In this document: positions 15,666-24,649 of the stretch, piece after piece
How positions within the stretch are numbered: the first letter of the stretch is position 1
Layout of the letters: each line of letters starts with the position of its first letter
NCBI GenBank assembly: GCA_910578075.1
Contig: CAJTPK010000027.1
Span: 1-45,695, forward strand
DNA from: an uncultured Muribaculaceae bacterium
GTDB taxonomy: Bacteria > Bacteroidota > Bacteroidia > Bacteroidales > Muribaculaceae
DNA length: 45,695 nucleotides
Direction: 5' to 3'
Notes under the pieces: model-generated
Database searches by the model: none
Seen by the model: the letters and a program-made list of their open reading frames with translations, nothing else
Told to the model about the DNA's origin: nothing
Position numbers and translations under genes: made by a program

Positions 15666-16607
15666 TTATTTCAATCTGAGTGTCTGACCAGCCTTTATCT
15701 TGTCGGAGCTTGCCAGACTGTTGATTCTCCTCAGAGTGGTTGTTGACATACCGTATGATCTTGCGATTGATGATAGTGTATCGCCTTTCTTGACGGTATA
15801 TGTTGTTTTTGAGGAGTTGCCTTTCTTATAAGGATTCTCTTTCTCTGATTTCGCAAGATTTCTCGATGGTGCGAAATTTCTTGGCTTTGTGTATGTTGAC
15901 TTTGAGAAAGTGTATGTGTCAGTGTGGGTTGTCTGGTTTGCGAAATCGAAAATAGCCGAAGGATTGATAGCATATCCCATGAAGCGTGTTTCGAAATGCA
16001 AGTGGGGGCCGGTGCTTCTGCCGGTGCTGCCACCAAGACCGATCGGTTGACCAGCCTTCACAGTCTGATCCGGTTTCACAAGATGTTTGTTGAGGTGTCC
16101 GTATACAGTCTCCAGGCCATTGGGATGACGGAGAACTACATAGTTGCCATAACCTCTTGCTTCATATGCCGTAATGCGCACCTTGCCGTCAAAAGCAGCG
16201 TATATTGTATCGTTGCTACGGATAGCGAGGTCGATACCTTTGTGCATTCTTCCAAATCTGGCGCGGTAGCCATAGTTGGATGTTATTCTTCCGGGAACCG
16301 GCATAAAATATCCTGTGACATCAATCACTTTTGTATCGGGCACATCGGATGCCTTGAATGGATTCACAGCCTTGCTGTTCCATCCTTCAGTGTAGATATC
16401 GAGCTCAGGTTCCAGATCGTCGATAAGGTCGATAAATGTGTTTTTCTCCACCAGGCGTATCTGGTCTTTGCTTTTTGCCTGGTTGGCAAGAAGCTGCTTG
16501 TGCATGTCTGAGTGAGCAGCTTTCGATACAATCTGTTGGGCGGATGCTCCGCTGACTCCCATAGCCATAAGGATAGCCGCGCCAAGTATGTTCCTTAATC
16601 TTATCAT
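15666..16607 (-). CDS. M23 peptidase with C-terminal LysM
   Basis: A 313-residue exported cell-wall protein. A signal peptide covers residues 1-23 (ending ASAQQ). The M23 (LytM/NlpD-like) domain at about 110-225 keeps the zinc ligands: HKGIDLA for the H...D pair and GPHLHFE for H.H. A LysM domain at 267-313 (YTVKKGDTLSSIARSYGMSTTTLRRINSLA) binds glycan strands. It may cut peptide crosslinks, or act as an NlpD-type activator; the intact ligands argue for an active enzyme. It sits alone, 70 bases before ndk. Confidence 0.92.
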   Translation of the reverse strand: MIRLRNILGAAILMAMGVSGASAQQIVSKAAHSDMHKQLLANQAKSKDQIRLVEKNTFIDLIDDLEPELDIYTEGWNSKAVNPFKASDVPDTKVIDVTGYFMPVPGRITSNYGYRARFGRMHKGIDLAIRSNDTIYAAFDGKVRITAYEARGYGNYVVLRHPNGLETVYGHLNKHLVKPDQTVKAGQPIGLGGSTGRSTGPHLHFETRFMGYAINPSAIFDFANQTTHTDTYTFSKSTYTKPRNFAPSRNLAKSEKENPYKKGNSSKTTYTVKKGDTLSSIARSYGMSTTTLRRINSLASSDKIKAGQTLRLK

Positions 16608-16677
16608 TTCGTTAATTAAATTCGAGGAGATAGGCCTTTCGAAAAAGAGAGGGTTTCCGTTATAATTTATTATAATT

Positions 16678-17142
16678 TTATTTCAGATCGTCCTCACCAT
16701 AAATGAATGATGAATTGGCGGGTGTATAGTCGAAAATCTCTTCAGGTTTAAAGAATCTTGCAAGTTCGATTTTGGCGTTTTCCACAGTGTCGCTCGCATG
16801 GACTATGTTCATTTGTCCGCTCATGCAGAAATCGCCTCGGAGGGTGCCGGGAGCTGCCTTGCGTCCATTTGTCACGCCTGTCATCTCTCGGAATACGCTT
16901 ACGACATCAACACCCTTGAGACACATTACCACTACAGGAGATGCTGTCATGGAAGCGACAATCGAAGGGAAGAACGGTTTGTCAACGAGATGTGCGTAAT
17001 GCTCACGAAGTATCGCCTCGTCAAGCTGAATCATCTTCATTCCACATATGATCAATCCTCTTTTCTCGATTCTTCCGATCACTTCACCGATAAGATTGCG
17101 TTCGATAGCCGAAGGTTTGAGGATTACGAGTGTCTGTTCCAT
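16678..17142 (-). CDS. ndk: Nucleoside diphosphate kinase
   Basis: A 154-residue enzyme that balances nucleoside triphosphate pools by phosphate transfer through a His. The start EQTLVILKPSAIERNLIGE is the family opening. The catalytic His is residue 115 in MNIVHASDTVENA, and RKAAPGTLRGDF binds the nucleotide. It is longer than the usual 140 because of a C-terminal tail FDYTPANSSFIYGEDDLK of the kind seen in Bacteroidetes. It has its own -7 box at 17190-17197. Confidence 0.97.
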   Translation of the reverse strand: MEQTLVILKPSAIERNLIGEVIGRIEKRGLIICGMKMIQLDEAILREHYAHLVDKPFFPSIVASMTASPVVVMCLKGVDVVSVFREMTGVTNGRKAAPGTLRGDFCMSGQMNIVHASDTVENAKIELARFFKPEEIFDYTPANSSFIYGEDDLK

Positions 17143-17189
17143 GCTTGTTTATTCTTTACAAATTTTAAGATTTTCAACTTCTTACGATT

Positions 17190-17197
17190 CAAAGATA
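17190..17197 (-). promoter_or_regulatory. -7 box of the ndk promoter
   Basis: TATCTTTG on the minus strand fits TAnnTTTG; the -33 position has TGGG, a weak fit. The leader is about 45 bases. The rest of the 17143-17469 gap holds only A/T-rich sequence and the inverted repeat listed next. Confidence 0.55.
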
Positions 17198-17335
17198 ATT
17201 AAAATCATCCCTAATTCCCAATTATTTTACAACTTTTTTTTCTTCATCTGAAAAATCTACGCATTATTGACCATCTAACTTTATACTATATGGCTTTTTA
17301 TGGAGAAAATATGTTTTACAACATGCTTTTAAACA

Positions 17336-17366
17336 ATTTGCACACACCATTAAGGCGTGTGCAAAT
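17336..17366. repeat. 13-bp inverted repeat between ndk and the sulfatase gene
   Basis: ATTTGCACACACC (17336-17348) and GGCGTGTGCAAAT (17354-17366) pair at 12 of 13 positions around a 5-base loop. It lies about 105 bases past the sulfatase stop. No strong T-run follows in either direction, so it may be a weak terminator or a protein-binding site. Confidence 0.6.
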
Positions 17367-17469
17367 TTTGAATGTTGATATTGTTAATATATGTTAATGC
17401 AAAATAAGATATTTGGAATATAATATGTTATGCAATTCACTTAATGAATTTACATACTCTTGATTTGTA

Positions 17470-19053
17470 TCAGGGCATTTCTGCTGCAGGCAGCTCATTG
17501 TAGTTTCCTTTGCGTATAATCTCAAGGATAAGATGAAGCTTTCCTACCTCATCCGGATATTCGGATGCGACATTCTTGTCTTCGTAGATTTGCTTCATGT
17601 TAAAAAGCTGCTGCACCGGTGCGCAACCTGTTTCTACATATGCTCCGCGTGGTTTCATCTTGGGGAAGGTGCTTGCCTCTACGTATTTCCAATCAGGAAC
17701 TCGCAGCGCAAGGGTATGGTCGTATCCCTGCTGCACAACCCATGGGCGGCTTGTCATGTCTCTTCCAAGCCAGTTGTCCATTCTGTTGAATGAGTCCGAT
17801 GCACTGCCCTTTGGCATCTGTACACCGAGGAATCCGGCGAATGATGCAACAAGGTCGATTTGAGAAAGAACAGTGGCATTTTCTCCGGTATTGAGCTTTC
17901 CTGCCGGCCAGTGAACTATAACCGGAACTCTTGTGCCGCCTTCATACAAGCTGTATTTGGATCCTCTGAGTTCTCCTGTAGGTGAATGTCCGTTTAGAAG
18001 CTCCTGGGCATGATCATCATAACCGTCGTTGAGAACAGGACCGTTATCGCTCGATACGATTATTATTGTGTTATCGAGAATCTTCATATCCTCAAGAGTT
18101 TTCAGAAGCTGACCTACCGACCAGTCGAACTGTGCGATGGCGTCGCCACGGAGTCCCATCTTGTTTTTGCCGCGGAAGCGGTCATGAGGGAAGCGGGGAA
18201 CATGCACGTCGTTTGTTGCGAAATACATGAAGAAGGGCTTATTGCCGTTTTCCTTAATGAAATTTATGGCGTGTGTTGTTATGGAGTCTGCGATATTCTC
18301 ATCTTTCCACAATGCCTTGCCGCCGCCTTTCATATAGCCGATACGGGAGATACCGTTGACAATCGACATATCATGTCCGAATGTGGGCTTAAGATTATAC
18401 AGCAGTTCCGGATTATCTTTGCCTGTTGGTTCTCCTGGGAAGTTCTCTTTGTAACTCACCTCGATAGGTGCACTTGGATCATAATTGGCAACATGTCCGT
18501 TCTCAATGAATACGCAAGGAACGCGGTCGGCAGTAGCAGCCATTATGTAGGAATAATCAAAGCCTATGTCACCGAGTGCAGCGGGGAGTTGCGCGTTCCA
18601 GTCCTGTGTGCCTGTCTTGTCTCCAAGACCGAGGTGCCATTTGCCAATCGCACATGTTGAATACCCGGCTGATTTGAACATGTCTGCCATTGTGTATTGT
18701 TCAGGGCGGATGATCATGCCGGCATCACCGGGGGCTATGTCTGTGTCAGGTCTACGCCAGCTGTAATGGCCGGTCAGCATGGAATAGCGGGAGGGTGTGC
18801 TGGTGGCGGCAGTTGCGTATGCATTTGTGAATCGGATACCATTTGCGGCAAGGCGATTCACATTGGGTGTCTCGACATTTTTTGCACCATAGCATTGGAG
18901 GTCACCGTATCCGAGATCGTCAGCATAGATAATCAGGACGTTGGGACGAGACGTGTCAACTGTGCGTTTTTCCTTTTTGGGCGCTTCTGAGGCGCTTGCG
19001 GAAGCCATCACTCCGAGTGACATGACGGCTAACGCGCTTTTCATCGTTTTCAT
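17470..19053 (-). CDS. Sulfatase (S1 family, serine-type), exported
   Basis: A 527-residue sulfatase, expected to remove sulfate esters from host or dietary glycans. Signal peptide at residues 1-22. RPNVLIIYADDLGYGDLQCYG holds the calcium-binding Asp pair (45-46). The modification motif is S85-T-P-S-R89 in STPSRYSMLTG, the serine type that needs an anaerobic sulfatase-maturating enzyme to make formylglycine. GKWHLGLGDK, DVHVPRFPH and SSDNGPVLNDGY supply further active-site residues. No maturase, SusC/SusD pair or glycoside hydrolase is nearby, so the substrate cannot be guessed. It lies 36 bases after the TPR gene and could be read with it. Confidence 0.93.
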   Translation of the reverse strand: MKTMKSALAVMSLGVMASASASEAPKKEKRTVDTSRPNVLIIYADDLGYGDLQCYGAKNVETPNVNRLAANGIRFTNAYATAATSTPSRYSMLTGHYSWRRPDTDIAPGDAGMIIRPEQYTMADMFKSAGYSTCAIGKWHLGLGDKTGTQDWNAQLPAALGDIGFDYSYIMAATADRVPCVFIENGHVANYDPSAPIEVSYKENFPGEPTGKDNPELLYNLKPTFGHDMSIVNGISRIGYMKGGGKALWKDENIADSITTHAINFIKENGNKPFFMYFATNDVHVPRFPHDRFRGKNKMGLRGDAIAQFDWSVGQLLKTLEDMKILDNTIIIVSSDNGPVLNDGYDDHAQELLNGHSPTGELRGSKYSLYEGGTRVPVIVHWPAGKLNTGENATVLSQIDLVASFAGFLGVQMPKGSASDSFNRMDNWLGRDMTSRPWVVQQGYDHTLALRVPDWKYVEASTFPKMKPRGAYVETGCAPVQQLFNMKQIYEDKNVASEYPDEVGKLHLILEIIRKGNYNELPAAEMP

Positions 19054-19089
19054 GAGTTAGGTTGGTTTATAGTGTTTATCCCTATGGGG

Positions 19090-20640
19090 TTATCTGTTCA
19101 GAAGGTGTCTTAAAGGCGAGATATTGAGATTCACGGTCTTGTTGGTATATAGGTTGTATTTGTTCTGATAACCTAAGCTGATAGCTTTGTCAATCATCTC
19201 CTTGCCTTTGGCGAGATCTCCGGTCTGTGCGTAGTATATCGCTGCCATGTAGTAATCGTCCTTAGTTTTGTTCTCTTTGTCGCGTAACGCGCGTTTCATT
19301 GTCTCGTCAGCATCCAGCTTCTTGCCGGCAAGACACTGGGCAAGCGCTTTGTAAGTGATGTCGCTGAAAGAATCCGGATCAGGAGTGTTTGCGATGCGCG
19401 TATATTCGAGTATCGCTTCTTTGGCATCATCAAGCATATTGAAATTTACGTAAGCTCTTATCATTCTCGCATAGAGATTTGCCGGGTCGATCATGGCTGC
19501 TTCATTGAGATTTTGCATAGCTGCCTTGGGGTCATTAAGGGCTATGTTTGCCAATGCTGACTGGGTGAGGGCTTCTATTGAGTTTGCATCTGCATGCAGA
19601 GCTTTTGTGGAGGCGAGCAGGGCAGCGTGCGGATTTCCTGCGGCAAGCTCAGTCTCGGCTTTCACAATCTGTGTGAATACGCTGTTCTCCTTCAGCACTG
19701 CAAGATCTGCATTGGTTGTAGCTTCCGACATTTTGTCAAGTGCCAGGCAGCATTTTGCCATATTGGCGTATACTGATGAGATCTGACCTTCCCTGGATTC
19801 CAGGAGATTTTTAAAGCCGGTGTATGCTTGATTATAGTTTCCACTGTTGAAAGCGATGCTTGCCTGGAGGAAGTAAAGAGGGTCTGTATTATCAGTGCGA
19901 GAGATTGCATAGTTGATAGCAGTCTCAACCGCCTGGTAGTTTTTATCCGCAAGATGAATCAATGATTCCAGAGGTCGGCTCGAATTACCATCTGCAAGGC
20001 TGAATGCGCTGAGATAGCTTGCGGCTGCATTCTCATCTTCGCCCATGTCTTCATAAAGTTCACCTACCCGGCAATATGTTAGATAATTGCTGGGATCTGC
20101 ATTCTGAGCCTGGGTTATCAATTCGCGTGCATCCTCCTTTTTATTCATCATTATATCAGCACGTGCCATCCCGAAAAATGCCTCCTGGCTTCTGCTCTTT
20201 ATTCTTTGCATGGCAGCAAAAGATCGATAAGCTTCTTCGGGCTGATTGAGATAAAGCGATACATTGCCTTTCTTATACAGCAATGCGTAGTCGTTTGGTG
20301 ACAAAGCGAGTGCGTTGCTGACTGCAGTCATGGCTTTGTCATATTCCTTAGTCTGGATATATATGTCGGTGAGCATCGAATATTCATCGATTCTGAGATC
20401 TTTCTCCTTTTCAGGGGTATAATCCAAGGCTTTTATGATATCAACAAGAGCCTCGTCATACATTGAAAGGTTGTAATATTGTGTGGCTCTTTGATAAAGG
20501 GTGTTGTAATCTTTTGGATTTTCATTCAGTATGGCTTGATAGCCACGTAGAACGGCCTTTGTAAGTGGACTTATCTGCTGTGCGCCTGCTATGGCGGATG
20601 TCATGAGCGCCAGGCCCAGAAATATTGATTTTATTTTCAT
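19090..20640 (-). CDS. Exported TPR-repeat protein
   Basis: A 516-residue protein made almost wholly of tetratricopeptide repeats after a signal peptide (MKIKSIFLGLALMTSAIAGA). Repeats are readable at about residues 35-70 (NPKDYNTLYQRATQYYNLSMYDEAL), 70-105, 110-145, 145-180, 180-215 and again in the second half (AALLASTKALHADANSIEALTQSALANIALNDPKAAMQNL; DPANLYARMIRAYVNFNMLDDAKEAIL). I use ATG 20640 because the longer start at 20679 overlaps kdsA and hides the signal peptide. Such proteins act as scaffolds; no specific partner is visible. Confidence 0.85.
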   Translation of the reverse strand: MKIKSIFLGLALMTSAIAGAQQISPLTKAVLRGYQAILNENPKDYNTLYQRATQYYNLSMYDEALVDIIKALDYTPEKEKDLRIDEYSMLTDIYIQTKEYDKAMTAVSNALALSPNDYALLYKKGNVSLYLNQPEEAYRSFAAMQRIKSRSQEAFFGMARADIMMNKKEDARELITQAQNADPSNYLTYCRVGELYEDMGEDENAAASYLSAFSLADGNSSRPLESLIHLADKNYQAVETAINYAISRTDNTDPLYFLQASIAFNSGNYNQAYTGFKNLLESREGQISSVYANMAKCCLALDKMSEATTNADLAVLKENSVFTQIVKAETELAAGNPHAALLASTKALHADANSIEALTQSALANIALNDPKAAMQNLNEAAMIDPANLYARMIRAYVNFNMLDDAKEAILEYTRIANTPDPDSFSDITYKALAQCLAGKKLDADETMKRALRDKENKTKDDYYMAAIYYAQTGDLAKGKEMIDKAISLGYQNKYNLYTNKTVNLNISPLRHLLNR

Positions 20641-20647
20641 GTCGGGT

Positions 20648-21484
20648 TTATTGGTGGGAATTGATTTCGTTGAGTGCAATGCGTAGGGTTGTCAGATTAC
20701 GCAGAAGCCCTGGGGCTTTTGAAAGGGGAAGCATGTTTGCCCCGTCGCTTTTGGCAACAGCCGGATTCTGATGGGTTTCCATGAAAATGCCGTCAGCTCC
20801 TGCCGCGAGACCGGACATTGCGATAGTTGATATAAGTTCCGGGAGTCCGCCGCTGACACCATCAGATGAGTTCGGCTGTTGAAGTGAATGGGTGATATCC
20901 ATAATTACAGGACAACTGCATTCTCTGCGCATGACTGGAATTCCACGCATATCCACAACAAGGTCTCCATATCCGAAGAATGAGCCACGTTCTGTTACTG
21001 CAACATTGTCATTGCCAGATTCCCTTACCTTCTGACATGCGAAGCGCATCGAGGATGGAGAAAGGAACTGCCCCTTTTTTATGTTTACCATTTTACCTGT
21101 TTTTGCCGCAGCTACAAGGAGCTCGGTCTGCCGGCACAGGAATGCCGGAATCTGAAGTATATCCACGTATTCAGCTGCAATCTCAGCTTCTTCTGAGGAA
21201 TGGATATCCGTCACTACTGGAATATGGAATGTCTCCCTTACTTTCCTGAGTATTTTCAATGCTTTTTCATCGCCTATTCCGGTAAAGGAGTCAAGCCTGC
21301 TTCTGTTTGCCTTTCTATAGCTGCCTTTAAAAATGTAGGGTATATCAAGCCCGGAAGCGGTTGTGAGTAGCTTTTCGGCGATTTCCATCGCCATGTCTTC
21401 TCCTTCAATGACGCATGGTCCGGCGAGCAGAAAGAAATTGCCGGATGCACTCGACCGGATGTATTGCGCGATATTATCTGTCAT
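20648..21484 (-). CDS. kdsA: 3-deoxy-8-phosphooctulonate synthase
   Basis: A 278-residue enzyme that condenses phosphoenolpyruvate with arabinose-5-phosphate to give Kdo-8-phosphate for lipid A inner core. Motifs: LLAGPCVIEGEDMAMEIA, FKGSYRKANRSRLDSFTG, VTDIHSSEEAEIAAEYVDILQIPAFLCRQTELL, KKGQFLSP, and GADGIFMETHQNP. Cys24 in GPCVIE is the metal-ligand position that E. coli KdsA replaces with Asn, so this belongs to the metal-dependent class. It starts 3 bases after rsmE and is followed at 7 bases by the TPR gene. Confidence 0.95.
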   Translation of the reverse strand: MTDNIAQYIRSSASGNFFLLAGPCVIEGEDMAMEIAEKLLTTASGLDIPYIFKGSYRKANRSRLDSFTGIGDEKALKILRKVRETFHIPVVTDIHSSEEAEIAAEYVDILQIPAFLCRQTELLVAAAKTGKMVNIKKGQFLSPSSMRFACQKVRESGNDNVAVTERGSFFGYGDLVVDMRGIPVMRRECSCPVIMDITHSLQQPNSSDGVSGGLPELISTIAMSGLAAGADGIFMETHQNPAVAKSDGANMLPLSKAPGLLRNLTTLRIALNEINSHQ

Positions 21485-21487
21485 ATT

Positions 21488-22207
21488 CTAACTTTTCAAA
21501 TCATTAATCACATGTATTGCTGAAAGTGCGTATAATGCTGCTGTTTCAGTGCGGAGGCGGGTATTGCCGAATGTTGCTGGAATAAAGCCGGCTTCCACCG
21601 CAAGTTGCACCTCTTCAGGTGAGAAATCTCCTTCAGGTCCGATCAGTATTGTCACATCCTGTCCGGCAGTATATTGGCTTACAAGATCTTTTCTCGGGAA
21701 TTCATCTGAACAATAGCCCATTATTCTTATATCTCCATTTTTGCATGTCAGAGAGCGTATAAACTCTTTGTATCCAATCATTCCCTCAAGTTGCGGCTTG
21801 GTGGCTTTCATGCTTTGCTTCATCGCTGAGACGAGAATCTTTTCGAGGCGATCAGTTTTTACGTCTTTGCGTTCGCTTCTTGCACACTTGAGAAACACGA
21901 ATCTGTCAACACCGATTTCTGTGGCTTTCTCAACCATCCATTCCATCCGGTCAATGTTTTTTGTAGGAGCTACAGCAATGGTGATCTTGGGTTGCCAGTG
22001 TCGTGGTTCCTGTGTCTTTGATAGAATGGTCAGTGCTGTTTTTTTAGGATTGGCCTGGGTGATTTTGCATTCGAATGCGTTACCTTTGCCATCAACAGCA
22101 TGTATGATGTCACCCTCTTTCATCCGCAGAACTCTACAGCAATGTCCTGACTCAACCTCCGGAAGAGTGAGCTCGGTTTCTATGTCAGGTGAAAAGAATC
22201 TGATCAT
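21488..22207 (-). CDS. rsmE: 16S rRNA m3U1498 methyltransferase
   Basis: A 239-residue SPOUT-class methyltransferase. The N-terminal PUA-like part (CCRVLRMKEGDIIHAVDGKGN) is followed by the KNIDRMEWMVEKATEIGVDRFVF helix and the knot motifs ILIGPEGDFSPEEV and FGNTRLRTETAALYALSAI that bind S-adenosylmethionine. It methylates U1498 in the decoding centre. It is part of a leftward run with the transporter gene (21 bases upstream) and kdsA (3 bases downstream). Confidence 0.95.
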   Translation of the reverse strand: MIRFFSPDIETELTLPEVESGHCCRVLRMKEGDIIHAVDGKGNAFECKITQANPKKTALTILSKTQEPRHWQPKITIAVAPTKNIDRMEWMVEKATEIGVDRFVFLKCARSERKDVKTDRLEKILVSAMKQSMKATKPQLEGMIGYKEFIRSLTCKNGDIRIMGYCSDEFPRKDLVSQYTAGQDVTILIGPEGDFSPEEVQLAVEAGFIPATFGNTRLRTETAALYALSAIHVINDLKS

Positions 22208-22228
22208 CGGTTGGTTTTTGTTTCTTAA

Positions 22229-23575
22229 TCAGGCGTTTTCTCCGGGCATCCCTTCGGGATCTCCTCCTGCAATGTCGGTTGCCTTGTCCACATTTATTTT
22301 CTCGGTTTGTTTGGGAGCCTTGAAAATAAATATGAAAAGTATGCTTATTATCAGAGCATATGCAGCGAAAATAAACCAGGAGTGCTGCCATCCTGGAAGG
22401 TTGTCAGCGGCAGATGTCATGCCGGACATATCCACATGCTTATTGACAACTAACGTGCCGGCGAGAAATGTGCCTACACTGGCTCCGATGCCATTGGTCA
22501 TTATCATGAAAAGACCTTGGGCACTCGAACGCATTTTTGAATCTGTCTGCTGATCTACGAAAAGACCGCCGGCTACGTTGAAGAAATCGAATGCAACGCC
22601 ATATACTATGCATGACAAAATTATCCAGATAAGCCCTGATCCGGTGTTTCCTATGCCAAAGAAACCAAATCGGAACACCCATGCCAGCATTGCGGTGAGC
22701 ATAACTCCTTTGATGCCGAAGCGTTTGAGACATACCGGAATAAGAAGTATGCACAGAGCTTCGCTCGCCTGGGAAATTGCGGTAAGGGCTGTGGCATTTT
22801 TCGCTCCCCATGTGTTTGCATACTCGAGTATATTCTGGAATGAGTCGATAAACATTGTGCCGTAGCTATTGGTTATCTGGAGACATACACCAAGCAGCAT
22901 TGAGAATATGAAAAACACAGCCATTGTGCGGCGTTTGAAAAGCTTGAATGCCGAAAGACCGAGAGTTTCTGTCAATGATGAGCCGGAAGTGGGGTTGACT
23001 GGACATTTAGGCATCGTCAAGGCATACAGCATCAAGATCAGGCTTACAACACCGGAAGATATGAACTGAGCGTAGGTGGATTGGAAATTGGTGAAATTCA
23101 CGAATAATTCCGCGCATATGAAACCGATTGTTCCGAATACACGGATCGGAGGGAATGCTGTAACAGTGTCAAGACCAGCTTTATTGAGAGCGTTGAATGC
23201 CACCGAGTTCGACAGACCGATTGTCGGCATGAAGAATGCGATGGAGAGGGTGTAGAGGGTGAAGATCGTGCCAAACTCGACGTTGCCTTCGCTTTGCCAG
23301 CAATACCAGCCTACAAGCAACATGAATATACCTGCGAGTCCGTGGCATAAACTTAGCATTTTTTGAGCCGGAATCCATTTGTCGGCTACGATTCCTATGA
23401 GGGCAGGCATGAAGAGGGATACAAGACCCTGACCTGTGTAGAACCAGAATATGTGATCTCCAAGTCCGACGGAACCGAGATATATTCCCATCGAGACAAG
23501 ATAACAGCCCCATACGGCGAACTCAAGGAAGTTCATGGCTATGAGGCGAGTTTTCATTGTGGTATTTGATGCCAT
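22229..23575 (-). CDS. Nucleoside transporter, MFS (NupG type)
   Basis: A 448-residue major-facilitator protein with about twelve hydrophobic helices. The opening TMKTRLIAMNFLEFAVWGCYLVSMGIYL and the GLVSLFMPALIGIVADKWIPAQKML segment match the NupG/XapB nucleoside:H+ symporter family. A long central loop (about 195-215) splits the two halves. It is the first gene of the transporter-rsmE-kdsA-TPR run and has a consensus promoter at 23602-23632. Substrate is inferred from family likeness only. Confidence 0.87.
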   Translation of the reverse strand: MASNTTMKTRLIAMNFLEFAVWGCYLVSMGIYLGSVGLGDHIFWFYTGQGLVSLFMPALIGIVADKWIPAQKMLSLCHGLAGIFMLLVGWYCWQSEGNVEFGTIFTLYTLSIAFFMPTIGLSNSVAFNALNKAGLDTVTAFPPIRVFGTIGFICAELFVNFTNFQSTYAQFISSGVVSLILMLYALTMPKCPVNPTSGSSLTETLGLSAFKLFKRRTMAVFFIFSMLLGVCLQITNSYGTMFIDSFQNILEYANTWGAKNATALTAISQASEALCILLIPVCLKRFGIKGVMLTAMLAWVFRFGFFGIGNTGSGLIWIILSCIVYGVAFDFFNVAGGLFVDQQTDSKMRSSAQGLFMIMTNGIGASVGTFLAGTLVVNKHVDMSGMTSAADNLPGWQHSWFIFAAYALIISILFIFIFKAPKQTEKINVDKATDIAGGDPEGMPGENA

Positions 23576-23601
23576 AGTGTTTTTATAAGAGTTTCATTAC
23601 G

Positions 23602-23632
23602 CAAAGATAACCATTATCTCGCTAATGTCAAA
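23602..23632 (-). promoter_or_regulatory. Promoter of the transporter-rsmE-kdsA-TPR operon
   Basis: Minus strand: TTTG (23632-23629), 19 bases, TATCTTTG (23609-23602). Exact consensus. Leader to ATG 23575 is about 20 bases. Confidence 0.85.
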
Positions 23633-23669
23633 AAAATGTGAATTTATTTGTTCTCGGAATAAGGGTTCT

Positions 23670-24347
23670 TTAATGCACTGAGATATGAAGATCTGTGTTG
23701 TTTATCACTTTGAATCCGGTTGGAGTGCAATTTATGATTCCATCTTTCTCCAGTTTGTCCATTGCGGTGTGTAGCGATTCGGGGGAGAAGTTGAGAAATT
23801 TTGCAAATGAAGTCGGGTGAAAATCAAATGTTATATTTTCGGATGCGCGTGTGCAATATGTGGATATGAGGCGGGAAATGTTTGAAAGAAGGTTTCCATC
23901 CGGATAATTTGTAAAAAGCGAATGACGAAGCTGTGCTCTGTAGGAAATGAAATTCAGATAATTTATCAGGTAGATAGAATCTGTTTTCAGTAGATTTAGA
24001 TACTGGTCTTTGCTGAATTCCATAAGACTTACCTGCCCGATTGCATATATGTCACATCCGTAGGTGGTGCTCATCCCGAAAAGTTTGTCAGCTCCGAGAA
24101 CATTCTCGCCTTCCTGTTCTTCCGATATTACCAAGGTTTCCTTGTCACCCAGAATATGGCGGGTTCCGATTCTTCCCGATATGACGCATTTCACATCTGA
24201 AACCTTGTCGTCTGCCTGCAGAATCTGTTCGCCGTCAGAATATTTGGTAAAACGTATGTGGGTCTTCTCCAGGAAGGAAGATACCTGCTCGTGGCTCAAT
24301 CCTTTGAAGAGCGGCATATTCATTATTGTTTCATACATTGTGGCCAT
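23670..24347 (-). CDS. Crp/Fnr-family transcription regulator
   Basis: A 225-residue protein with an N-terminal cyclic-nucleotide-binding-like beta roll (about 15-115) and a C-terminal winged helix (about 150-215; TSFAKFLNFSPESLHTAMDKLEKDGIINCTPTGFKVI). The roll lacks the GE...RSA phosphate-binding cassette of true cAMP receptors, and no Fnr-type Cys cluster is seen, so the ligand is unknown. It lies alone between the transporter promoter and the tRNA terminator. Likely a local stress or redox regulator. Confidence 0.85.
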   Translation of the reverse strand: MATMYETIMNMPLFKGLSHEQVSSFLEKTHIRFTKYSDGEQILQADDKVSDVKCVISGRIGTRHILGDKETLVISEEQEGENVLGADKLFGMSTTYGCDIYAIGQVSLMEFSKDQYLNLLKTDSIYLINYLNFISYRAQLRHSLFTNYPDGNLLSNISRLISTYCTRASENITFDFHPTSFAKFLNFSPESLHTAMDKLEKDGIINCTPTGFKVINNTDLHISVH

Positions 24348-24417
24348 GGGTCAAAGGTGTTGGGGTGGACGTTTATGAAATGGACTATTATATTAACAAA
24401 AATAAGGTGTAAAAGTT

Positions 24418-24446
24418 AAAAGGCGAGCTTATTCAGCTCGCCTTTT
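24418..24446 (-). terminator. Terminator after tRNA-Met
   Basis: A perfect 12-bp stem (24418-24429 with 24435-24446, 5-base loop) follows the tRNA 3' end by 4 bases and leads into a T-rich run in the leftward direction. Confidence 0.85.
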
Positions 24447-24450
24447 GAAG

Positions 24451-24524
24451 TAGCGGGATCGAGAATTGAACTCGAGACCTCCGGGTTATGAATCCGACGC
24501 TCTAACCAACTGAGCTATCCCGCC
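24451..24524 (-). tRNA. tRNA-Met (anticodon CAT)
   Basis: A 74-base cloverleaf with no encoded CCA. Acceptor GGCGGGA/TCCCGCT (G1-T72 wobble), D stem GCTC/GAGC, anticodon loop TTCATAA, T stem TCGAG/CTCGA with loop TTCAATT, discriminator A. The CAT anticodon could be elongator Met or the Ile tRNA that is modified at C34; the acceptor sequence fits elongator Met better. The anticodon stem has an A31-C39 mismatch, discussed in the findings. Confidence 0.93.
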
Positions 24525-24649
24525 GTTTTTGCTGTCAGGAAGTGTTATTCCCGTTTTGCGAGTGCAAAGGTATATATATTTTTTGATATGACAAAGATTT
24601 CCTCAAAAATTTTCACTAATTTTGAAAGAAATTTTTAGAATCATATTTG

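Noticed and set aside
24370..24393. TTTATGAAATGGACTATTAT resembles the end of the 9.0-kb repeat element
   Set aside because: The likeness is short, in A/T-rich DNA, and has no partner arm nearby, so a solo element end cannot be supported.
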